Shown here: one piece after another, positions 25,853 to 34,602 of the stretch
Layout: each line of letters starts with the position of its first letter
Position numbering within the stretch: position 1 is the stretch's first letter
Origin: CADCVQ01 sp038260305
GTDB taxonomy: Bacteria > Actinomycetota > Thermoleophilia > Solirubrobacterales > Solirubrobacteraceae
Length of the DNA stretch: 64,000 nucleotides
Direction: 5' to 3'
NCBI GenBank assembly: GCA_038260305.1
Contig: JBBSNY010000003.1
Coordinates: 1 to 64,000 of the forward strand
Notes under the pieces: model-generated
The model's input: the letters and a program-made list of their open reading frames with translations, nothing else
Told to the model about the DNA's origin: nothing
Databases searched by the model: none
Translations under genes and position numbers: made by a program

Positions 25853-25917
25853 CGTGTTCACCGTAGCAGCGCGCTAGCGTGCCACCAGGACCACACCCGA
25901 AGCGAGGAGCAGCGACC

Positions 25918-26310
25918 GTGTCCCAACATCGTGAGCCCATCACCGCGCTCGGCGCTCCGGCGGCGATCGGTCCCTACAGCCATGCGATCAGCGCCGCCGG
26001 ACTGCTGTTCTGCTCGGGCCAGACCCCGCTTGATCCGGACTCGGGCGAGCTCGTCGGCGAGACGCCGGGCGAGCAGGCCGTGCAGTGCCTGAACAACCTG
26101 GCGGCGGTGTGCGCGGCGGCGGGCGCGACGCTGGCGGACGCCGTGCGGATGACGATCTACCTGACCGACATGGGCGCCTTCGCCGAGGTCAACGCGGCCT
26201 ACGGCACGTTCTTTGCATCCGACCCGCCGGCGCGTGTGACGATCGGCGCGGCCGCGCTGCCGCTGGGCGCGCAGGTCGAGATCGACGCGATCGTCGCGCT
26301 GCCGAGTTAG
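25918..26310 (+). CDS. RidA-family deaminase
   Basis: A 130-residue RidA (YjgF/UK114) protein that hydrolyses reactive enamine/imine intermediates from PLP enzymes. The substrate-binding arginine is present in PPARVTIG and the family C-terminus VEIDAIVALP is intact. The GTG at 25918 is chosen because GAGGAG lies eight bases upstream; an in-frame ATG at 25879 would only add a non-conserved extension. Confidence 0.93.
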   Translation: MSQHREPITALGAPAAIGPYSHAISAAGLLFCSGQTPLDPDSGELVGETPGEQAVQCLNNLAAVCAAAGATLADAVRMTIYLTDMGAFAEVNAAYGTFFASDPPARVTIGAAALPLGAQVEIDAIVALPS

Positions 26311-26322
26311 TTGCCGCTCGGA

Positions 26323-26709
26323 TCAGCGGAGATGCGCCGCGATCGCGAGCGCGATGTCGGGCACATCGGCGTCGCCCGTCGCGACCGACAGCACGAGCGA
26401 CTCGGCTTCGTCGACACCGAACTGGATATCGCGGCCGTTGAGCAGGCAGAAGACGCGCGTCGCGGCCCAGGCCAGGCGCTTGTTGCCATCCACGAGCGCG
26501 TGATTGCGCGCAGTCGAATGCATGAGCGCGGCCGCCTTGTCCGAGAAAGTGGGGTAGGCGTCCTCGCCGAAAACCGTCGTCTGCGGGCGTCCGGCAGCGG
26601 AGGCCAACAGACCCATGTCGCGCATCTCCACGACATCGAGCACGCCGCCGGCGATCTCGAGCAGGTCCTCGACGGAGAGGAAGTCGACCAGCCCGTCGCC
26701 GCCGGTCAC
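26323..26709 (-). CDS. doc: Doc-type Fic toxin
   Basis: A 128-residue Fic-fold protein of the Doc group. The signature HALVDGNKRLAW carries the catalytic histidine and the GNKR variant typical of Doc kinases, which inactivate EF-Tu by phosphorylation. An N-terminal FLSVEDLLEIAGGV segment and a C-terminal DVPDIALAIAAHL segment fit the family. The GTG start overlaps the antitoxin stop as GTGA, giving a standard type II operon. Confidence 0.92.
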   Translation of the reverse strand: MTGGDGLVDFLSVEDLLEIAGGVLDVVEMRDMGLLASAAGRPQTTVFGEDAYPTFSDKAAALMHSTARNHALVDGNKRLAWAATRVFCLLNGRDIQFGVDEAESLVLSVATGDADVPDIALAIAAHLR

Positions 26710-26912
26710 CGGCCCAGACGGTCGAGCAGCTCCGCGTCCTCGACGCGCACGCGGTCGATCGCGTCTCGCAGCCGCTGCGGCCGGCGCGCGATGTACTCGG
26801 CGATCGCGGTCTTGGCGACCTCCTGCATCGAACGGCCTTCGTGCTCGGCCGTGCGGCGGAGGGCCGCCGTCTCTGCCTCGTCGAGTCTCAGGGTCATCGC
26901 CATGGCAATCAT
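26706..26912 (-). CDS. Ribbon-helix-helix-like antitoxin of the Doc pair
   Basis: A 68-residue protein with an N-terminal beta strand (MTLRLDEAETAALRRT) and following helices that look like a CopG/Arc-type ribbon-helix-helix, then a basic C-terminal helix likely to bind Doc. Three in-frame ATGs (26912, 26903, 26897) are possible; MTLRLDE at 26897 aligns best with RHH N-termini. It is translationally coupled to doc. Confidence 0.85.
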   Translation of the reverse strand: MIAMAMTLRLDEAETAALRRTAEHEGRSMQEVAKTAIAEYIARRPQRLRDAIDRVRVEDAELLDRLGR

Positions 26913-26914
26913 GG

Positions 26915-26927
26915 TACCGCGGCGGTA
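26915..26927. promoter_or_regulatory. Candidate operator of the Doc/antitoxin operon
   Basis: TACCG-CGG-CGGTA is a 13-bp dyad immediately before the antitoxin start, where ribbon-helix-helix antitoxins usually bind to autoregulate. Confidence 0.5.
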
Positions 26928-26967
26928 TCAATCTGCCAAGGTCGTGCCCGGTCCGCTCGATCGCGCG

Positions 26968-28404
26968 CTACTCGCCGCGCAGCAGCCCGCGCCGGACCTT
27001 GCCGCTCGCCGTCTTCGGCAGCTCGTCGGCGAAGTCGACGATGCGCGGGTACTTGTAGGGCGCGGTCTGCACCTTGACATGGTCCTGGAGCGCACGCGCG
27101 AGCGCCGCCGACGGCGCGAACTCATCGCGCAGCACGACGACCGCCCGCACGACCGAGCCACGCTCGTCGTCGGGCGCCGCGACGACGGCGGCCTCGGCGA
27201 CCGCCTCGTGCGCGACGAGCGCCGACTCGACCTCGAACGGGCCGATCCGGTAGCCGGCGGAGATGATGACGTCGTCGGTGCGGCCCTCGAAGAAGAGGTA
27301 GCCGTCGTCGTCCTGAGCGACGCGGTCGCCGGTGCGCCACGGGCCGGCGGGCGCCGCGGAACCCTCGTAGCGCAGGAAGAAGGTCGGCACGGTCGCCGGA
27401 TCGACGACGAGCTCGCCGTCGTCGATCGACAGGCCGATGCCGGGCAGGGCGCGGCCCATCGAGCCTGGCCGGACGGGCACACCGGGCGCCATCCCGGTGA
27501 GCTGGCCCGTCTCGGTCTGCCCGTAGCCGTCGCGGATCTGCAGGCCGGTTGCGTCCTCCCAGACGCGCAGCACCTCGGGGTTCAGCGCCTCGCCCGCTGC
27601 GACGAGTCCGCGCAGCGACGCGACCGGGCGCAGCGTCGCCCGCTTCGCGATGACGCGGTACTCCGTCGGCGCCATGCAGAGCACGTTCACCCGCTCGCGC
27701 TCGAGCACGTCCAGCCGCTCATGTGGGTCGAAGCGGGCGTCGTGCAGCAGCGCCGCGGCGCCGCGCATCCACGGCGCGACGAAGACGTTGCGCGCCGACT
27801 TGCTCCAGCCGCTGGCGGCCGTGCACCAGACGAGGTCGCCGGCGCGCGGCGCGAGCCAGTGCTCGGCCTGCAGCGCCTGACCGGTGAGGTAGCGCTGCCC
27901 GTGGACGACGGCTTTCGGCTCGCCGGCGGTCCCGCTCGTGAACGTGATCAGGCAGGGGTCGGTCGGCTCGAGGTCGGCCGCCGGCGGTGGTTCGCGCTCG
28001 GGCCAATCGCCGACGCCCGGGACGTAGATCGTCGGCCCGCCCCAACAGGTGGCCGTCAGGACCGCGGCGTTTCGCCCGTCGCAGACGACGAGCGCCGGCG
28101 GGCAGATCGACAGGCGCAGGCGCAGGTCGTGCGCGCGCAGCTGCTCGTTGCAGGGCAGCACGACGTAGCCCTGGCGAAAGCATGCGACCATCGCGACGAC
28201 CCAGTCGGGCTGATTGCCGACGAGCGTCAGGACGACGTCGCCGCGCCGCACGCCGCGCTCGTGCAGGTGCGCCGCGAGCGTACGCGCGGCGCGCGCGACC
28301 TCGCCGAAGCACCATTCGCGGCGGTTGCCGTCACGGGCGAGCTCAACGAGCGCGAGCCGGCCGGGTGGCGCCGCCTCGACGACGCTTGAGGCGAAGTTGC
28401 GCAT
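26968..28404 (-). CDS. Acyl-CoA synthetase (AMP-forming)
   Basis: A 478-residue ANL-superfamily ligase. The AMP-binding loop TFTSGTAGEPKAVVHG, the YGQTETG motif, WRTGDR and the C-terminal catalytic lysine in LPKTASGKVRRG are all present. It is most like medium-chain acyl-CoA synthetases (the SGWSKSAR segment). The ATG at 28404 is chosen because MRNFASSVVEAAP begins the conserved region. It is divergent from an acyl-CoA dehydrogenase and shares a regulatory region with it. Confidence 0.92.
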   Translation of the reverse strand: MRNFASSVVEAAPPGRLALVELARDGNRREWCFGEVARAARTLAAHLHERGVRRGDVVLTLVGNQPDWVVAMVACFRQGYVVLPCNEQLRAHDLRLRLSICPPALVVCDGRNAAVLTATCWGGPTIYVPGVGDWPEREPPPAADLEPTDPCLITFTSGTAGEPKAVVHGQRYLTGQALQAEHWLAPRAGDLVWCTAASGWSKSARNVFVAPWMRGAAALLHDARFDPHERLDVLERERVNVLCMAPTEYRVIAKRATLRPVASLRGLVAAGEALNPEVLRVWEDATGLQIRDGYGQTETGQLTGMAPGVPVRPGSMGRALPGIGLSIDDGELVVDPATVPTFFLRYEGSAAPAGPWRTGDRVAQDDDGYLFFEGRTDDVIISAGYRIGPFEVESALVAHEAVAEAAVVAAPDDERGSVVRAVVVLRDEFAPSAALARALQDHVKVQTAPYKYPRIVDFADELPKTASGKVRRGLLRGE

Positions 28405-28455
28405 CGCGGCCGGGAGTCTCGCACGGGTGCGCGGCGCCTCCCCGCGGATGTAAGC

Positions 28456-28469
28456 TGACTCGCGAGTCA
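28456..28469. promoter_or_regulatory. Perfect palindrome between acyl-CoA ligase and dehydrogenase
   Basis: TGACTCGCGAGTCA is a perfect 14-bp palindrome centred in the 103-bp divergent region. TAAGCT immediately before it may be the -10 of the dehydrogenase gene, so a repressor bound here would block that promoter. TetR-type fatty-acid regulators use palindromes of this size. No regulator gene is adjacent. Confidence 0.7.
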
Positions 28470-28507
28470 AAATCGCGCGATCCCGAACCTGGGAGAACCT
28501 CACAGCC

Positions 28508-29722
28508 ATGGCCGTAGCCCCCGCCCCGTACAGCGAGTACACCGACGAGCAGAAGGACATCATCGCGATGATCCGCCAGTTCGCCGACGAGCAGATCCTG
28601 CCGAACGCCGAGCACTTCGATCACGAGGACGAGTTCCCGCAGGACATCGTCGACCAGATGAAGGAGCTCGGGCTGTTCGGGGTCACGATCCCCGAGGAGT
28701 ACGGCGGGATGGGCCTGGACCTGACGACGTACGTGATGATCGTCGAGGAGCTCTCGCGCGGCTGGATCTCGATCTCGGGGATCATCAACACCCACTTCAT
28801 CGGCTCCTACCTGCTGATGAAGTTCGGCTCCGAGGAGCAGCGCCAGAAGTGGCTGCCGCAGATGGCCACCGGTGAGCTACGCGCCGCGTTCAGCCTGTCG
28901 GAGCCGGAGATGGGCTCCGACGTGCAGGCGCTCAAGGCCACGGCGAAGAAGCAGGCCGAGGGCGACTACGAGATCAACGGCCAGAAGATGTGGGTCACGA
29001 ACGGCCTGCGCTCGGGCCTCGTGTTCGTGCTCGTCAAGACCGATCCCGACGCCGACCCGCGCTATAAGGGCATGACCTGCTTCGTCGCCGAGAAGGAGCC
29101 GGGGGTGTCGGTGAACACCGGCCAGTGGGCCGGCTTCACCGTCCCGCCGCCGCTGAAGAAGATGGGCTACAAGGGCGTCGAGTCGACCGAGCTCGTCTTC
29201 GACGGCTACCGCTGCCCCGCGGAGAACATCCTCGGCGGCGAGGAGGCGGGCCTGAACAAGGGCTTCATCCAGATGATGGACGCGCTCGAGGTCGGCCGCG
29301 CGAACGTCGCCGCACGCGGCGTCGGCATCGCCCAGCGCGCGCTCGAGCTCGCGCTGCGCTACTCGCAGGAGCGCAAGGCGTTCGGCAAGCCGATCGCCCA
29401 GCATCAGGCGATCCAGTTCAAGCTCGCCGACATGGCGACGCAGATCGAGGCCGCCCGCCTGCTGACGCGCAAGGCCGCGCGCCTCAAGGACGCCGGCCAG
29501 AGCTCGGAGCTCGAGGCCGGCATGGCGAAGCTCTTCGCCTCGGAGACCGGCCGCTTCTGCGTCGAGGAGTCCTTCCGCATCCACGGCGGCTATGGCTACT
29601 CCAAGGAGTACGAGATCGAGCGCCTGTATCGCGACGCCCCCCTGTTGCTGATCGGTGAGGGCACGTCGGAGATCCAGAAGATGGTCATCGGCAAGAAGCT
29701 CTTGCAGCGCAACAAGATCTGA
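28508..29722 (+). CDS. Acyl-CoA dehydrogenase
   Basis: A 404-residue flavoprotein that oxidises acyl-CoA to enoyl-CoA and passes electrons to ETF. Motifs are FSLSEPEMGSDV and the C-terminal RDAPLLLIGEGTSEIQ with the catalytic Glu region, plus QERKAFGKPIAQHQ. It could be a general short-chain enzyme; because ethylmalonyl-CoA mutase and malyl-CoA-lyase-like genes are in the same window, a methylsuccinyl-CoA dehydrogenase role is possible but unproven. Confidence 0.95.
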   Translation: MAVAPAPYSEYTDEQKDIIAMIRQFADEQILPNAEHFDHEDEFPQDIVDQMKELGLFGVTIPEEYGGMGLDLTTYVMIVEELSRGWISISGIINTHFIGSYLLMKFGSEEQRQKWLPQMATGELRAAFSLSEPEMGSDVQALKATAKKQAEGDYEINGQKMWVTNGLRSGLVFVLVKTDPDADPRYKGMTCFVAEKEPGVSVNTGQWAGFTVPPPLKKMGYKGVESTELVFDGYRCPAENILGGEEAGLNKGFIQMMDALEVGRANVAARGVGIAQRALELALRYSQERKAFGKPIAQHQAIQFKLADMATQIEAARLLTRKAARLKDAGQSSELEAGMAKLFASETGRFCVEESFRIHGGYGYSKEYEIERLYRDAPLLLIGEGTSEIQKMVIGKKLLQRNKI

Positions 29723-29774
29723 CCCTGGCGCCCGGGCGCGGCGACGGCGGGGCGATCACATAGGGTCTGGCCCA

Positions 29775-30164
29775 GTGCCCGCCTCCGAAGACGCCAAGAC
29801 GCTCATCGAGATCGCGATCAGGCGGTTCCTCGAGGAGGTTCCCGCGCTCGCCCCGCTGAAGCTCATCTTCGCGGTCGAGCTCAAGGGCCGCGGCGACGTC
29901 CAGCTCTACCGCGTCGAGCTCAAGGGCGCGGGCGTGGCGCCGGAGATCACCAAGGCGATCGGCGAGGACGCCCGCGTGCGCGTGCAGATCCCGCGCTCGT
30001 TCTTCAACGTCATGGCCCGCGAGGCCCACATCGCCGACTGGCGCGAGGCCTTCACGTACGGCCAGGCGAAGGCGAGCGGGGTGCAGGAGATCCTCAAGCT
30101 CATCGTCCACGTCGTGGAGAAGCAGGAAGAGCGCCTCAGAACGCGGCGCGCCCGCAGCACCTGA
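29775..30164 (+). CDS. Small protein with an SCP2-like pattern
   Basis: A 129-residue protein. The middle (VQLYRVELKG, VRVQIPRSFFNVMA, WREAFTYGQAKASG) follows the strand-helix pattern of SCP2 sterol-carrier domains, where the last segment resembles the common AFxxGxxKxxG. This assignment is tentative. The GTG at 29775 is chosen because TAGGGT lies eight bases upstream, suggesting a leaderless transcript separate from the acyl-CoA dehydrogenase. Confidence 0.7.
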   Translation: MPASEDAKTLIEIAIRRFLEEVPALAPLKLIFAVELKGRGDVQLYRVELKGAGVAPEITKAIGEDARVRVQIPRSFFNVMAREAHIADWREAFTYGQAKASGVQEILKLIVHVVEKQEERLRTRRARST

Positions 30165-30208
30165 GTGCCGCGGGCGGGAGCCCCAAGCCTCCGTCGAAGC
30201 CGGCCTGG

Positions 30209-30859
30209 TTAGCGACGCTGGTATGGATCGACGTAGGCGTCGTCGATCGCCCACTCGCCGCCGGCGACCGTGCTGAAGCGGAAGGCCACCGGGGTGTGGG
30301 CACCGGGGAGCAGCGGCAGCAGGTTGGCGAGCACCGTCATCGGCAGCGTCGGCTGCCAGCCGGAGCTCAGCAGCGGCGGCGTCACGACGCCGATCGGCAG
30401 GCTGTTGACGAGCCCGAGGGAGTTCTCGAAGAGCACCTCGACGTTCATCGAGGAGAGGCCGAGCAGGCCACCGGCGTTGCGCTTGGCGAAGAAGCGCATC
30501 GTCGGGTGCTCGAGGCCGACGCAGATCGTCGGGCTCGTCGCCGAGCCGCCGCTGGGGATGACCATCGACCGCGCGTCGCTCGCGCCGGCGACCTTGTAGG
30601 ACTCGTTGCCGGCCGCGACGCGGGCGCCGCCGGACATCGTCCAGCCGTCGCCGGAGCCCTCGAAACCGCCGCCGGAAAGGGGGGTGTAGCTCGCGTAGTC
30701 CAGCCATGGCGCGAACGGCTGGGAGACCGGCTGTGCGTCGCAGGAGGGCGCCGAGTTGGCCAGCAGCCCCGCGCTCGCGGACGTCGCGCCGACGGACAGG
30801 GCGGTGAGTGCCACCGCGGCGGTCGAGCAAATACGCAGCTTCATACGGCCTGTGAGCAC
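30209..30859 (-). CDS. Exported protein of unknown function
   Basis: A 216-residue protein with a signal peptide (hydrophobic run STAAVALTALSVGATSASA, cleavage near ASA-GL) and a beta-rich mature part: GGGFEGSGDGWTMSGGA is reminiscent of carbohydrate-binding/jelly-roll modules, and GEWAIDDAYVDPY near the C-terminus resembles their closing strand. The GTG at 30859 is chosen because AAAGGA lies seven bases upstream; the ATG at 30844 is an alternative. Confidence 0.75.
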   Translation of the reverse strand: MLTGRMKLRICSTAAVALTALSVGATSASAGLLANSAPSCDAQPVSQPFAPWLDYASYTPLSGGGFEGSGDGWTMSGGARVAAGNESYKVAGASDARSMVIPSGGSATSPTICVGLEHPTMRFFAKRNAGGLLGLSSMNVEVLFENSLGLVNSLPIGVVTPPLLSSGWQPTLPMTVLANLLPLLPGAHTPVAFRFSTVAGGEWAIDDAYVDPYQRR

Positions 30860-31008
30860 TTGGGGGTCCTTTCCCATCGGTTTGCGCCTGCCGCTACCCG
30901 GCGAGTTGTCGGCAGGCCAGGCCAGACCCCTTGAGCCCAGTTCACGTCGCGTCGAACATCTGTCGAGCGTGTCGGGTTAACATGTACGTGGGCCGATATG
31001 AGCGGGGA

Positions 31009-32505
31009 ATGAGCATGCGCGAGGACCATCCGGCGGGCCCCTCGCGCCTCCGCGGTGCGACCAAGCCGCACCTGACGGGCGCTGCCGAGCGACTGCTCGC
31101 CGATCGCCGCGAGCGTCAGCGCGCGCCGGTCGAGCGTCGCGAGGCGCTCGTCGAGACGAGCTTCGCGTTCGCGCTGCTCGCCGTCGCGCTCGCGCTGCCG
31201 CGGCTGTTCGACGCGCCGGCGCCGCCCGCGGGCGTCACGATCGCGCTGATCGTGGCATTCGCGCTCGTCTGCCGTGTCGAGTTCGACGTCGGTGCGGGTT
31301 ACACGATCCCGACGCAGATCCTCTTCGTGCCGGTGCTGTTCCTGCTCGATCCCGCGTGGGCGCCGCTCGTCGTCGTCGCGGGCACGGTCCTAGGGCGCGC
31401 GCCGGACATGATCCGTGACGGCAACCCCAGCCGCCAGGCGCTCGTCGCGATCGGCAACGCCTGGTACGCGGTCGGCCCAGCACTCGTGCTGGCGGGCTTC
31501 GGCGTCAACGGCATCCAATGGTCGCAGTGGTGGATCTACCTGCTCGCGCTCGCGAGCCAGTTCTTCGGCGACACCGTCGCCGGCGCGGCGCGCGAGCGGC
31601 TCGTGCTCGGCGTCCAGCCGCGCCTGCAGCTGCGCATGACCGGCCTCGTGTTCCTCGTCGACGTCCTGCTGACGCCGATCGGCTTCCTCGCCGCCGTCGC
31701 CGGCCAGGACGCGCCGATGGCGTTCCTGCTCGTGCTGCCGCTGGCGGCGCTGCTGCGGGTGTTCGCCCGCGAGCGCGCCACGCGCATCGACCAGGCGATC
31801 GAGCTGTCGGCCGCCTATCGCGGTACCGCGTTCCTGCTCGGCGAGGTCATCGTCGCCGACGACGAGTACACCGGCGAGCACAGCTACGGCGTCATCGCGC
31901 TGTCGCTGGAGATCGCCGACGAGCTCGGCCTGTCGGAGGACGACCGCCGGCTCGTCGAGTTCGGCGCGCTCCTGCACGACGTCGGCAAGATCGCCGTGCC
32001 GAAGGCGATCGTCAACAAGAAGGGCCCGCTGGACGACGAGGAGTGGCGGATCATGCGCCAGCACACCGTCGCCGGCCAGCGGATGCTGAACAAGGTCGGA
32101 GGCAACATGACCGAGGTGGGAGCGATCGTGAGAGCGTCGCACGAGCGCTGGGATGGCAACGGCTATCCCGACGGGATCGCTGGCGAGGCCGTGCCGCTGC
32201 CCGCGCGGATCGTCTCCGTCGCGGACACGTTTCACGCGATCACGACGACGCGGCCCTACCGCCGCGCGCAGTCGCCGGAGGCGGCGGTCAAGGAGCTGCG
32301 GTCGTGCGCGGGCACGCAGTTCGATCCGCAGGTCGTCGATGCCCTCGTCCGCGTGCTGGCGCGCCCCGGCGCGGCGACGCCGACGGCGTTCTTCGCGCGC
32401 ACCGCACATCCCGAGCCGCCGAAGCTGCGTGCCGTTCCAGACATCGACGAGACCGAGCGCGAGCTCGATCGGGCGATCGAGGAGCAGCTCCGCCACCTTC
32501 TCTGA
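31009..32505 (+). CDS. Membrane HD-GYP-domain protein
   Basis: A 498-residue protein with an N-terminal block of about six membrane helices (residues 50-260) and a C-terminal HD-GYP domain, the family that degrades cyclic di-GMP. The metal-binding HD lies in LLHDVGKIAVP near residue 323, and SHERWDGNGYPDG and ADTFHAITTTRPYR follow; the GYP triplet is intact. The start is uncertain: ATGs at 30982, 31009 and 31015 are in frame. It precedes a PAS-SpoIIE phosphatase by 68 bases. Confidence 0.9.
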   Translation: MSMREDHPAGPSRLRGATKPHLTGAAERLLADRRERQRAPVERREALVETSFAFALLAVALALPRLFDAPAPPAGVTIALIVAFALVCRVEFDVGAGYTIPTQILFVPVLFLLDPAWAPLVVVAGTVLGRAPDMIRDGNPSRQALVAIGNAWYAVGPALVLAGFGVNGIQWSQWWIYLLALASQFFGDTVAGAARERLVLGVQPRLQLRMTGLVFLVDVLLTPIGFLAAVAGQDAPMAFLLVLPLAALLRVFARERATRIDQAIELSAAYRGTAFLLGEVIVADDEYTGEHSYGVIALSLEIADELGLSEDDRRLVEFGALLHDVGKIAVPKAIVNKKGPLDDEEWRIMRQHTVAGQRMLNKVGGNMTEVGAIVRASHERWDGNGYPDGIAGEAVPLPARIVSVADTFHAITTTRPYRRAQSPEAAVKELRSCAGTQFDPQVVDALVRVLARPGAATPTAFFARTAHPEPPKLRAVPDIDETERELDRAIEEQLRHLL

Positions 32506-32573
32506 TCGCGCAGGCTGCGCAGAGAGGCGTCGCGCGCGCCCTGTCCGGGGGGCAGGCCCGGTACAACTGCGCA

Positions 32574-34448
32574 ATGGCGCCTGCCGAAAGGGGAAGGGTG
32601 GGTCCGGAGCTCGCAGCGGGCGAGACCGTACGCGCGCTTGCCGCACTGGACGAGCTGCCGGAGGGCGCGGCCGTGCTGCGCGCCGTCCGCGACGACGGCG
32701 GAGAGATCGTCGACCTCAGCTATGCGTACGCCAACGCGCGGACGGGCGACGTCTTCGGCGTGCCGTCTGCCGAGCTCGTGGGCGTGCGCCTGCTCGGCGC
32801 GCAGCCGGCGCTCCCGCGCGACGTCTTCGCGGCGTTCGTCGCCGTGCTGCAGGACGGCGAGCCGCTGCGCCTGACGAGGGACTTCAGCGACATCTTCTCC
32901 GGCCGATCCGATTTCTCGGGCGTCTTTCAGATCACCGCCTCGAGGCTGTCCGACGACGCGCTGATCGTGATCTTCGACGATGTCACCGAGCGCGCCCGCG
33001 CGCACGCGGCGGAGCGTCGCTACGGCGCCGTGCTCGACGCGACGTCCGACTGGGTCTCGATCGCCGACCACGAGCATCGACTCGTGTACATCAACCCGGG
33101 CGGACGGCGGATGGTCGGCATCGGCCTAGACGAGGACATCGCCGGCACGCCGATCGGAGGGTTCTCGCCGCCGTGGGCGCGCGACTTCGTCCGCGGCGAG
33201 GCGCTCGCCGTCGCGGTGCGCGACGGCGTCTGGCGCGGCAACCTCGCCCGACTGCATCGCGACGGCCGCGAGATTCCGGTGTCGCAGGTGATCGTCGCCG
33301 GCACCGACGCCGACGGCAACGTCGAGTTCTACGCGACGATCGCCCGCGACATGACCCGCGAACGGGCGGCCGAGGCCGCGCTGCGCGCGAGCGAGGAGCG
33401 CTTCCGGGTGACGTTCGAGCAGGCGCCGATCGGTGTCGCGCTGCTCGATCTCGACAACCGCTACGTGCAGGTCAACGACGCCTACTGCCGCACGCTGCGG
33501 CGCACGCGCGACGAGATCATGAGCTTTGACCCCGTCCTGTTCACGCATCCCGACGACCGCGCGATGGTCGCGCACGCGCTCGCAAGGCTGATCGCCGGCG
33601 AGGTGCCCGACGTGCGCTTCGAACGGCGCTACGTCGGACCGGACGGCGACACGATCTGGGCCGAGCTCAGCGCGACCGTCTTCCGCGACGACGACGGGCG
33701 CCCGCAGTTCGTGATCGGGATGGTCAGTGACATCGGCGAGCGGCGCGTCGCGCGCACGCTGCAACGCAGCATGCTGACGACGCAGCTGCCTGCGCTCGAC
33801 GGCGTCGAGTGCGCGGCGCGCTACCTGCCGGGCAGCCCGGAGACCGAGGTCTGCGGCGACTGGTACGACGTGCTCGTGCTGCCCGACGGTCGTGTCGGGG
33901 TCGCCATCGGCGACGTCGTCGGCCGCGGCTTGGAGGCCGCCACGACGATGAACCAGCTGCGAACGGCGCTGCGCGCGTATGCGATCGACGGCCTTGAGCC
34001 GGCGGAGGTCGTGCGCAAGCTGCACCGCCTCGCCGACCATCTCGACGAGGGTCTCGGAACGACGCTCGTCTACCTCGACCTCGATCCGGTGACGCGCGAG
34101 CTGCGCTATGTCAGCGCCGGCCACATGCCAGTTCTGCACGTCGAAGCGGCCGGAGGGTCGTCGTTTCTGTCCGGCGCGCGCTCGACGCCGCTGGGCACGC
34201 TGCCGGCCGACGGCGACGTGCCGCAGGCGCGGCTCGTGCTCGAGCCCGGGGAGGGCGTGCTGCTCTACACCGACGGGCTCGTCGAACGCCGCGACGACGG
34301 CCTCGAGAGCCGGCTGGAGCAGCTGCGCGCGGCGATGGCGAGCGCGCCTTACGAGCTCGACGACCGCCTCCAGCACCTCACGACGACATTGCGCGGCGAT
34401 GGCGTGCGCTTCGACGACATCGCGCTGCTGGCGCTGCGCGTGCGGTAG
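32574..34448 (+). CDS. PAS-PAS-PAS-SpoIIE protein phosphatase
   Basis: A 624-residue soluble signalling protein. Three PAS-like modules occupy about residues 20-140, 145-265 and 275-400, the last being the clearest (FEQAPIGVALLDLDNRYVQVN). The C-terminal PP2C/SpoIIE (RsbU-type) phosphatase has the metal-binding EVCGDWYDV, GDVVGRGLEAA, SAGHMPVL and YTDGLVERR segments. Such enzymes dephosphorylate anti-sigma-factor antagonists. A SigB/SigF-type sigma factor is encoded at the far end of this window; no anti-sigma factor was seen. Confidence 0.93.
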   Translation: MAPAERGRVGPELAAGETVRALAALDELPEGAAVLRAVRDDGGEIVDLSYAYANARTGDVFGVPSAELVGVRLLGAQPALPRDVFAAFVAVLQDGEPLRLTRDFSDIFSGRSDFSGVFQITASRLSDDALIVIFDDVTERARAHAAERRYGAVLDATSDWVSIADHEHRLVYINPGGRRMVGIGLDEDIAGTPIGGFSPPWARDFVRGEALAVAVRDGVWRGNLARLHRDGREIPVSQVIVAGTDADGNVEFYATIARDMTRERAAEAALRASEERFRVTFEQAPIGVALLDLDNRYVQVNDAYCRTLRRTRDEIMSFDPVLFTHPDDRAMVAHALARLIAGEVPDVRFERRYVGPDGDTIWAELSATVFRDDDGRPQFVIGMVSDIGERRVARTLQRSMLTTQLPALDGVECAARYLPGSPETEVCGDWYDVLVLPDGRVGVAIGDVVGRGLEAATTMNQLRTALRAYAIDGLEPAEVVRKLHRLADHLDEGLGTTLVYLDLDPVTRELRYVSAGHMPVLHVEAAGGSSFLSGARSTPLGTLPADGDVPQARLVLEPGEGVLLYTDGLVERRDDGLESRLEQLRAAMASAPYELDDRLQHLTTTLRGDGVRFDDIALLALRVR

Positions 34449-34462
34449 CCGGTCTGTTACCA

Positions 34463-34499
34463 GGTGAGGCCGTTCTGTCTCCGGGTGAGGCCGTTCTGT
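34463..34499. repeat. Direct repeat GGTGAGGCCGTTCTGT
   Basis: The 16-base sequence GGTGAGGCCGTTCTGT occurs at 34463-34478 and 34484-34499, a period of 21 bases, with a weaker third copy before it (GGTCTGTTACC). Repeats of this kind are seen at the ends of some insertion sequences, so this may be the edge of a vanished element. Confidence 0.6.
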
Positions 34500-34572
34500 A
34501 TCGTCATTGGTGTCTGCCCCGGAGCCAGTTGGTATCAACTTATTACGATGAGTGTGTGGTAAGAGTTTTATA

Positions 34573-34602
34573 TTGACTCCATATGCGCCAACTGTGTACG
34601 TT
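34573..34602 (+). promoter_or_regulatory. Candidate promoter of the small membrane-protein operon
   Basis: TTGACT and TACGTT are separated by 18 bases, a plausible housekeeping -35/-10 pair. It lies about 160 bases before the first of the five genes. Confidence 0.5.

Noticed and set aside
30953..30967. A LexA-like sequence (CGAACATCTGTCGAG) upstream of the HD-GYP gene
   Set aside because: The second half is GTCGA, not GTTCG. It is too degenerate to call next to three perfect boxes.
32574..34448. A histidine kinase, suggested by the multiple PAS domains
   Set aside because: No H-box or ATPase N/G motifs; the C-terminus is a PP2C/SpoIIE phosphatase.
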